Below, piece after piece: positions 58,450-64,000 of a DNA stretch of 64,000 nt. Made by a program: the position numbers and the translations under genes. The stretch spans positions 56,429 through 120,428 of the forward strand of contig NZ_JADEVV010000003.1 of assembly GCF_015207985.1 (NCBI RefSeq), given 5' to 3'. The notes under the pieces are model-generated. The model was not told the origin of the DNA. It searched no databases and saw only the letters and a list, made by a program, of their open reading frames with translations. The number at the start of each line of letters is the position of its first letter. Within the stretch, counting starts at the first letter, position 1. The stretch is from Synechocystis salina LEGE 00031 (GTDB lineage Bacteria; Cyanobacteriota; Cyanobacteriia; Cyanobacteriales; Microcystaceae).

Positions 58450-60045
58450 ATGTCCTCCTATCTTGTAAACGAAACTCTGGCGGTGGTGGAACAAGAAATT
58501 GATCAGTTTTTGATAGACTTTCCCCGTGACCACCCCTATGTCATGGCCCTATCGTTGCCCTCTTTTCGTCAACAACTCAAAGCCAAGATTTTGAGCACAA
58601 TTCCTAATCGCCATAAAGTTAGAACAGACGAAGATTTAGAATTTACCTCTGTCCATGACTATACCGGCGTAATTGAAGAAAGATTGGTCATTGAGGAAAG
58701 AATTCTTCGGACAATGCCAGACATGATTGATGATTTTAGATATCGTGTTCGTCAAGAAGATTCAGGGGAAATTATCGACCAAGATACCCAAACAAATTCA
58801 CATTATCTGAATACGAATTGGTGGGTGAGGGTACACACAATTATTCCCTGTGTAACCTATTACTTTGGTCCTTTCACCGATCAAAAAGAAGCTAGCACGG
58901 CTTATCCTGGTTATCTCGAAGATTTGAGAGCAGAAAAGGCCATCGGTATTTTTGCTGATATTAAACAGGACTGCCCCCGTAACTTAACCCTGGTTGACTC
59001 ACCAGCAGATCTGAAACAGGATCAGCAACGATTGTGGAAAATTTATAAAAAAATTTATCGACAAAAGTCAATCCTCGAAAATTCCTACCACAAATTATTA
59101 GAGCTGTTACCTGGAAATTACTTAATTGTTGATTGCCATGGAAAAATCCAAGATGCGAACCAAAATGCCTGTCGTTTGCTTAACACCAATAGAGAATCCC
59201 TAAGGGGAAAACCTTTTATTTACTATGCACCTCAACAACAAATTTCATTACTCGAAAACCATCTGGAAAATATAGTTAAAGATCAGAGTGAATGGCAGGT
59301 GCCCTATTGTTGGTCAATGCAACTCCAATCCCTAAGCAGTATTTCCATCAGTGTGGATATTCAAGCCACTCAAAAAAGAGATGACAATGGTGAAATTAAT
59401 GGTTTCTATTGGTTATTAAACGACATAACATCCCTTGCGACCATTAATGACCAACTCTATTATGAATCTCACCATGACAGTCTGACTTGTTTACCTAACC
59501 GTCGTTCCCTGGCTCTTTTTTTAGAAAACCTACACCAGAATGTCCATGCCGGAGACAACTATGGTGATCAGGTATTTGCACTGCTGATGCTGGACTTGAA
59601 TAAATTTAAGAGCATTAATGATCGATTCGGGCATTTGTTTGGAGATAAAGTGCTACAACGGGTAGCGGAAGTCCTCCTGGAGTGTGTGCGAGAAGGTGAC
59701 CAGGTTGCTCGACTGAGTGGAGATGAATTTATAATCGTTTTGAAGTCAACCCAGTCAGGCGATGATGCGAAAAAATGTGCAGATCGCATTCATCGACTAT
59801 TCTCCCGTCCGTTAACGGTGGAGGGGATTCAATTGCTTGTTAGCACTAGTATCGGTGTTGTGATCAGCAATTACGACCAGTTTGATTATGAACGTTTAAT
59901 CGATTATGCCGATACTGCCATGTATGAAGCCAAACGAAACGGTAATTTGTTTGTGGTTTTTGATGATACCCAACCTTCAGCTAATGGCAAATCCCACCCG
60001 TCACCAATAAAAAATTTATCCTTAGAAGAAGGGGAAGGGATTTAA
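58450..60045 (+). CDS. DUF1816-PAS-GGDEF diguanylate cyclase
   Basis: A 531-residue signalling protein without membrane helices. The N-terminal part has no known domain (1-120). DUF1816 follows (about 122-185; WWVRVHTIIPCVTYYFGPF, GIFADIKQDCPRNL), then a PAS domain (about 210-330) and a GGDEF domain (about 335-500). The active loop is SGDEF (423-427) rather than GGDEF, and the inhibitory I-site RxxD is intact (Arg414-Glu-Gly-Asp417), five residues before it. So it may make cyclic di-GMP with product feedback, though SGDEF may lower activity. The frame is open to 58327; the ATG at 58450 fits best. Confidence 0.85.
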   Translation: MSSYLVNETLAVVEQEIDQFLIDFPRDHPYVMALSLPSFRQQLKAKILSTIPNRHKVRTDEDLEFTSVHDYTGVIEERLVIEERILRTMPDMIDDFRYRVRQEDSGEIIDQDTQTNSHYLNTNWWVRVHTIIPCVTYYFGPFTDQKEASTAYPGYLEDLRAEKAIGIFADIKQDCPRNLTLVDSPADLKQDQQRLWKIYKKIYRQKSILENSYHKLLELLPGNYLIVDCHGKIQDANQNACRLLNTNRESLRGKPFIYYAPQQQISLLENHLENIVKDQSEWQVPYCWSMQLQSLSSISISVDIQATQKRDDNGEINGFYWLLNDITSLATINDQLYYESHHDSLTCLPNRRSLALFLENLHQNVHAGDNYGDQVFALLMLDLNKFKSINDRFGHLFGDKVLQRVAEVLLECVREGDQVARLSGDEFIIVLKSTQSGDDAKKCADRIHRLFSRPLTVEGIQLLVSTSIGVVISNYDQFDYERLIDYADTAMYEAKRNGNLFVVFDDTQPSANGKSHPSPIKNLSLEEGEGI

Positions 60046-60347
60046 TTTTGGGTTTTCGGCAGGCGCATTTAGACTTTTTGTTGGGGCACAGGATTTCTTC
60101 GCTAGGCTCACTCGCCTTATATCCCCATAGCTAAAGCTAGGGGCTTTACCACGATTTTCGGTAACTTGGCATTCTTTGGATGGTGAAATTTTTCCACTAA
60201 CTATCCATTTCTTCCAACAAATAGCAAAAGGGGAGCGGTTGGAACCCGACCCCCTTGGAGATAGTTATTATTTTTTGCCAGTTTGATGAAAATTAATTTG
60301 TCTTCGATAGGTGAAGGGATAAAATTTATCCTTCCACCCAGAGTGAG
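60046..60347. other. Gap between convergent genes with an IS200/IS605-like end hairpin
   Basis: 302 bases between the ends of the diguanylate cyclase gene and amt1. CCCC A TAGCT AA AGCTA GGGG at 60123-60143, preceded by CGCCTTATAT and followed by CTTTACC, looks like an IS200/IS605 terminal hairpin. A second hairpin at 60227-60256 is probably the amt1 terminator. No gene. Confidence 0.5.
60227..60256 (-). terminator. Probable terminator of amt1
   Basis: Stem AAGGGG...CGG / CCG...CCCCCTT on both strands; read on the minus strand, it is followed by TTTTGCTATTTGTT. It lies about 92 bases after the amt1 stop. Confidence 0.45.
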
Positions 60348-61922
<1,575 letters not shown>

Positions 61923-62039
61923 TTATTAAGCCAGCTCTGTGATAGTGCCTTGCCATAGATTTGGTCGAAGAATAGAAGAAACTAGACTTTTTCGGACATC
62001 AAACCATTAGAGTATTCAATTTTTACATGATTGTTTTCT

Positions 62040-62053
62040 GTATGATTTACTAC
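62040..62053 (-). promoter_or_regulatory. NtcA-binding site of amt1
   Basis: Perfect palindromic GTA-N8-TAC (GTAGTAAATCATAC on the minus strand). A -10-like TACTCT lies at 62009-62014, about 26 bases downstream of the box, putting the likely transcript start near 62003 and the box centre at about -43. This is the standard layout of an NtcA-activated class II promoter, so amt1 is expected to rise under nitrogen starvation. Confidence 0.8.
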
Positions 62054-62136
62054 TTTTCAAATGGAAAATTCGGTGTAAACCTGCGGACTTTGCCGACTGA
62101 CCGGCTTTTTGCCATGGGTCCAATCGTTTTTTTGTA

Positions 62137-62832
62137 CTAACAAGCCTTTGCGGTCTGGATTTGCTTCAGCAAGGTGCGGATTCGATCGCCAATTTCTGTC
62201 CAGGCTTTGGTTGCCACTAAATGGGGCGGGAATAGCTGGCCGGATAGACCAACGGCGATCGCCCCGGCGGCCAGGAAAGCCTGGGCATTTTCTAGGGTTA
62301 CCCCTCCGGTGGGAATGAGGGGAATTTGCCCGAGGGGCCCCTGGAGGGCTTGAATATAGTCCACTCCCCCCAAGGTTTTAATGGGGAAAACTTTGACGGC
62401 GGTGGCGCCCTTCTGCCAGGCTTGGACAATCTCTGTGGGGGAAAAAGCACCGGGAATAATCGGTATGCCATGGGCAACGGCGCTGGTAATTAATTCCGGC
62501 TCACTGTGGGGGGTAAAACAAAATTGGGCCCCACTGGCAATGGCCTGGAGCAAATCCTGTTGGCAGAGCACTGTCCCTGTACCAATGGCACAATGGGGGA
62601 ATTGATGGCGCAGATGGGCAATGGTGTCCCCTGGCCGGTCACTGTTCCAAGTAATTTCCACTAACCCCATGCCTGCTTCGATGGCCACCTTGGCCAATTG
62701 CACACTAAGGTCGAGGGAATCCGTACGAATAACGGCGATCGCCCGATGCTTTCGCAAAGTTTCTAACCATGGCGATCGCAGAGCAGCGATGGCGGCCCCT
62801 TGGGGGTGGGCAAAATCATCAACGATGGACAA
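62137..62832 (-). CDS. eda: 2-keto-3-deoxygluconate-6-phosphate / 4-hydroxy-2-oxoglutarate aldolase
   Basis: A 231-residue class I aldolase of the Entner-Doudoroff pathway that splits KDPG to pyruvate and glyceraldehyde-3-phosphate. The Schiff-base lysine lies in AVKVFPIK, with the preceding EITWNSDRPG and GTGTVL motifs; the phosphate-binding PTGGV is near the end. A KDPG aldolase is part of a described Entner-Doudoroff route in Synechocystis. The start is a TTG at 62832, since no ATG is near; the first about 25 residues go beyond the usual family start. It is divergent from the gene at 62880. Confidence 0.9.
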   Translation of the reverse strand: MSIVDDFAHPQGAAIAALRSPWLETLRKHRAIAVIRTDSLDLSVQLAKVAIEAGMGLVEITWNSDRPGDTIAHLRHQFPHCAIGTGTVLCQQDLLQAIASGAQFCFTPHSEPELITSAVAHGIPIIPGAFSPTEIVQAWQKGATAVKVFPIKTLGGVDYIQALQGPLGQIPLIPTGGVTLENAQAFLAAGAIAVGLSGQLFPPHLVATKAWTEIGDRIRTLLKQIQTAKAC

Positions 62833-62879
62833 ACTACAAATTTCCCATACTTAATACTGTTTTAGATTACCGCTCCACC

Positions 62880-63887
62880 ATGGCCCTTTCTCCCCTTTCC
62901 CGTTTCCAAGCTTGTTTACTCCTGGCCCTGGGGGGAAAAGACCAAAAGCAATGTCAACCAAGCCTAGACAGTTTGCCTCCATGGGAAGAACCCTGGGGAA
63001 ATTTATTGGCCTCCCCCTATCAAACCTCTTTACCGCAAACATTTTGGCAAAATGCTTTATCCCGCGAGCCGACTTTTACTCCGCCCCAGTTGATAAATTG
63101 GTTAATTGTTTTAGCCCTCTACCACCACGAAAATCCCCTGGGCTTTAGGCAGGATTTATCCCACTGGTGCCATCTTTGTCAGAATCATTGCCCTGAATGG
63201 GTCGGTGGTGCCCAGGCTCAGCCAGCCCTATTACTGTGGCAAAGGCTATTGACCCTCATCCTGTCGGAGAGATTTACTGTCCCCCAGTTGCCCGCCCTGC
63301 TGAAGCAACCGGAGAAATGGTGGCCCATTGGCCCAGCCCCAACATTCTCTCCCATGCTTCTTAACCATCTAACGGCGATCGCCGAATGTTTGCAAAATCA
63401 TGTCCCCCGCCGAACCATGGGCCAAAGCCCAGACCCCTGGGTCGATGTAGTAGGCACCGCCATTTATCTCTGGGGTAAAAATCCCACCCAACCCCGGTTG
63501 ATTATTCGCCAATTACATAGAGTGGACCAGCCCCCCCCCAAGGCGATCGCCGAATCACTTCCCAACGAAAATCAAGCGAATGACCCCGACTCGAATCCTT
63601 ACCCCGTAATTTTACCCCCCTTAACCCTCGCCCTAGTGGGAGCTTATAATGGTATGGAGATTAGCCAACAAGCCTTAACAACAGACCATCGCTCCGCAGT
63701 GCGCGCCAACTTTTTGCCCTTGGGGCAACGGCTTTGGCAAAGATGGTCCGGTCAGCTTTGCATTGGTTCCGGCCAGGAACACCTTCCCTTGGCCGTGGCC
63801 CCCCCGTTGGGAATGCAACGTCGATCTAGTCTAAAATTAGTCTCTCAACAGGAATATGGACAAATCCTCCCCACCCACGGCAACTAA
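62880..63887 (+). CDS. Hypothetical cyanobacterial protein
   Basis: A 335-residue protein that I do not recognise. It starts MALSPLSRFQACLLLALGGKDQK at an ATG at 62880; a longer frame from 62769 would overlap eda and is rejected. It is Pro/Trp/Gln-rich, with no signal peptide, membrane helix or clear motif. One stretch, ADFWQNAL, is an all-helical pattern, and LALVGAYNGMEISQQ recalls ADP-ribosylglycohydrolase (DraG-like) proteins, in which LxGAxxG-type loops occur, but the metal residues could not be placed. It diverges from eda, 47 bases away. Confidence 0.45.
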   Translation: MALSPLSRFQACLLLALGGKDQKQCQPSLDSLPPWEEPWGNLLASPYQTSLPQTFWQNALSREPTFTPPQLINWLIVLALYHHENPLGFRQDLSHWCHLCQNHCPEWVGGAQAQPALLLWQRLLTLILSERFTVPQLPALLKQPEKWWPIGPAPTFSPMLLNHLTAIAECLQNHVPRRTMGQSPDPWVDVVGTAIYLWGKNPTQPRLIIRQLHRVDQPPPKAIAESLPNENQANDPDSNPYPVILPPLTLALVGAYNGMEISQQALTTDHRSAVRANFLPLGQRLWQRWSGQLCIGSGQEHLPLAVAPPLGMQRRSSLKLVSQQEYGQILPTHGN

Positions 63888-63932
63888 CTGGATAGCCCAA
63901 CATTTTCCAGCCGTTGCCCACCCATTGGTGCT

Positions 63933-64000
63933 ATGAAAGCAATCTTTGCCCTCCGCCAAGCAGTGGTTTCCCAACTAAAAAAGTCCACTTCGCCCAGCCC
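63933..64000 (+). CDS. Possible gene start, cut by the right edge
   Basis: An ATG at 63933 opens a frame MKAIFALRQAVVSQLKKS that is still open at the end of the window. It follows the hypothetical gene by 45 bases on the same strand, and the sequence looks like the amphipathic start of a protein. No family can be assigned from 22 residues, so it is only a weak call. Confidence 0.3.
   Translation, partial: MKAIFALRQAVVSQLKKSTSPS

Noticed and set aside
62769..63887. Longer start of the last hypothetical gene
   Set aside because: It would run through the start of the divergent eda gene; the ATG at 62880 is better.

Overview
The window is chromosomal DNA from a unicellular cyanobacterium of the genus Synechocystis, a close relative of strain PCC 6803 but, from remembered protein sequences, not identical to it. 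The evidence is the phycobilisome core operon apcABC, cyanophycin synthetase and cyanophycinase, a PHB operon (phaAB), an omega-3 acyl-lipid desaturase, many cyanobacteria-only conserved proteins, and the very frequent HIP1 octamer GCGATCGC inside genes on both strands. No rRNA, confident tRNA or CRISPR array was found.

Layout. 1-3.4 kb: start of a large S-layer-like protein (cut by the left edge), an FkbM methyltransferase and a lipoprotein. 3.5-5.3 kb: apcA-apcB-apcC with an HLR1-like element upstream. 5.3-8.5 kb (minus): serA, prmA and a HicA/HicB toxin-antitoxin pair. 8.7-13.2 kb (plus): a membrane protein, the FHA-adenylate cyclase cya1, a glutathione peroxidase-like gene, phaA and phaB. 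13.2-17.8 kb (minus): a PucC-like transporter and a large hybrid histidine kinase. 17.9-24.6 kb (plus): an FAD oxidoreductase, an SLH lipoprotein, cphB-cphA and a DUF4129 protein. 24.5-25.7 kb: a glutathione S-transferase.

25.8-28.9 kb is accessory: a small secreted protein, a GFA-like zinc protein, a B12-binding radical SAM enzyme, a truncated copy of the secreted protein's leader and a frameshifted Rpn-type nuclease tail. 28.9-38.7 kb (minus): mnmE, a P-type ATPase, a secreted protein with a duplicated two-cysteine module, an IS200/IS605 relic with a dead TnpB tail, folC, a desaturase and ffh. 38.9-41.1 kb: a variant toxin-antitoxin pair, scpA and pdxH. 41.4-45.1 kb: desB convergent with a striking fusion of cyclic-nucleotide-binding, degenerate sigma-54-activator-type AAA and NapH/NosR-like iron-sulfur membrane domains. 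45.3-51.1 kb (plus): a Uma2 protein, pyrG-leuD (overlapping), a pentapeptide protein, a DUF4359 protein and an AI-2E-type transporter. 51.1-51.5 kb: a structured gap between convergent genes with a consensus -10 box, a candidate small-RNA locus. 51.5-56.2 kb: a CPBP protease, a DUF3326 protein, a beta-lactamase-fold hydrolase and an atypical histidine kinase. A 1.2 kb non-coding gap follows, then a Crp/Fnr regulator and a DUF1816-PAS-GGDEF protein. The window ends with amt1 (perfect NtcA box), eda and an unrecognised protein.

Themes. Carbon and nitrogen storage (phaAB, cphBA, amt1) and membrane fluidity (two desaturases) lie among signalling genes (cAMP cyclase, Crp/Fnr regulator, cNMP-binding fusion, diguanylate cyclase, two kinases). 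Most genes are housekeeping. The less-explained features are the cNMP-AAA-FeS fusion, the 51.1-51.5 kb locus, the atypical kinase and the decayed mobile or toxin-antitoxin remnants. All family calls come from reading motifs; no database search was run.
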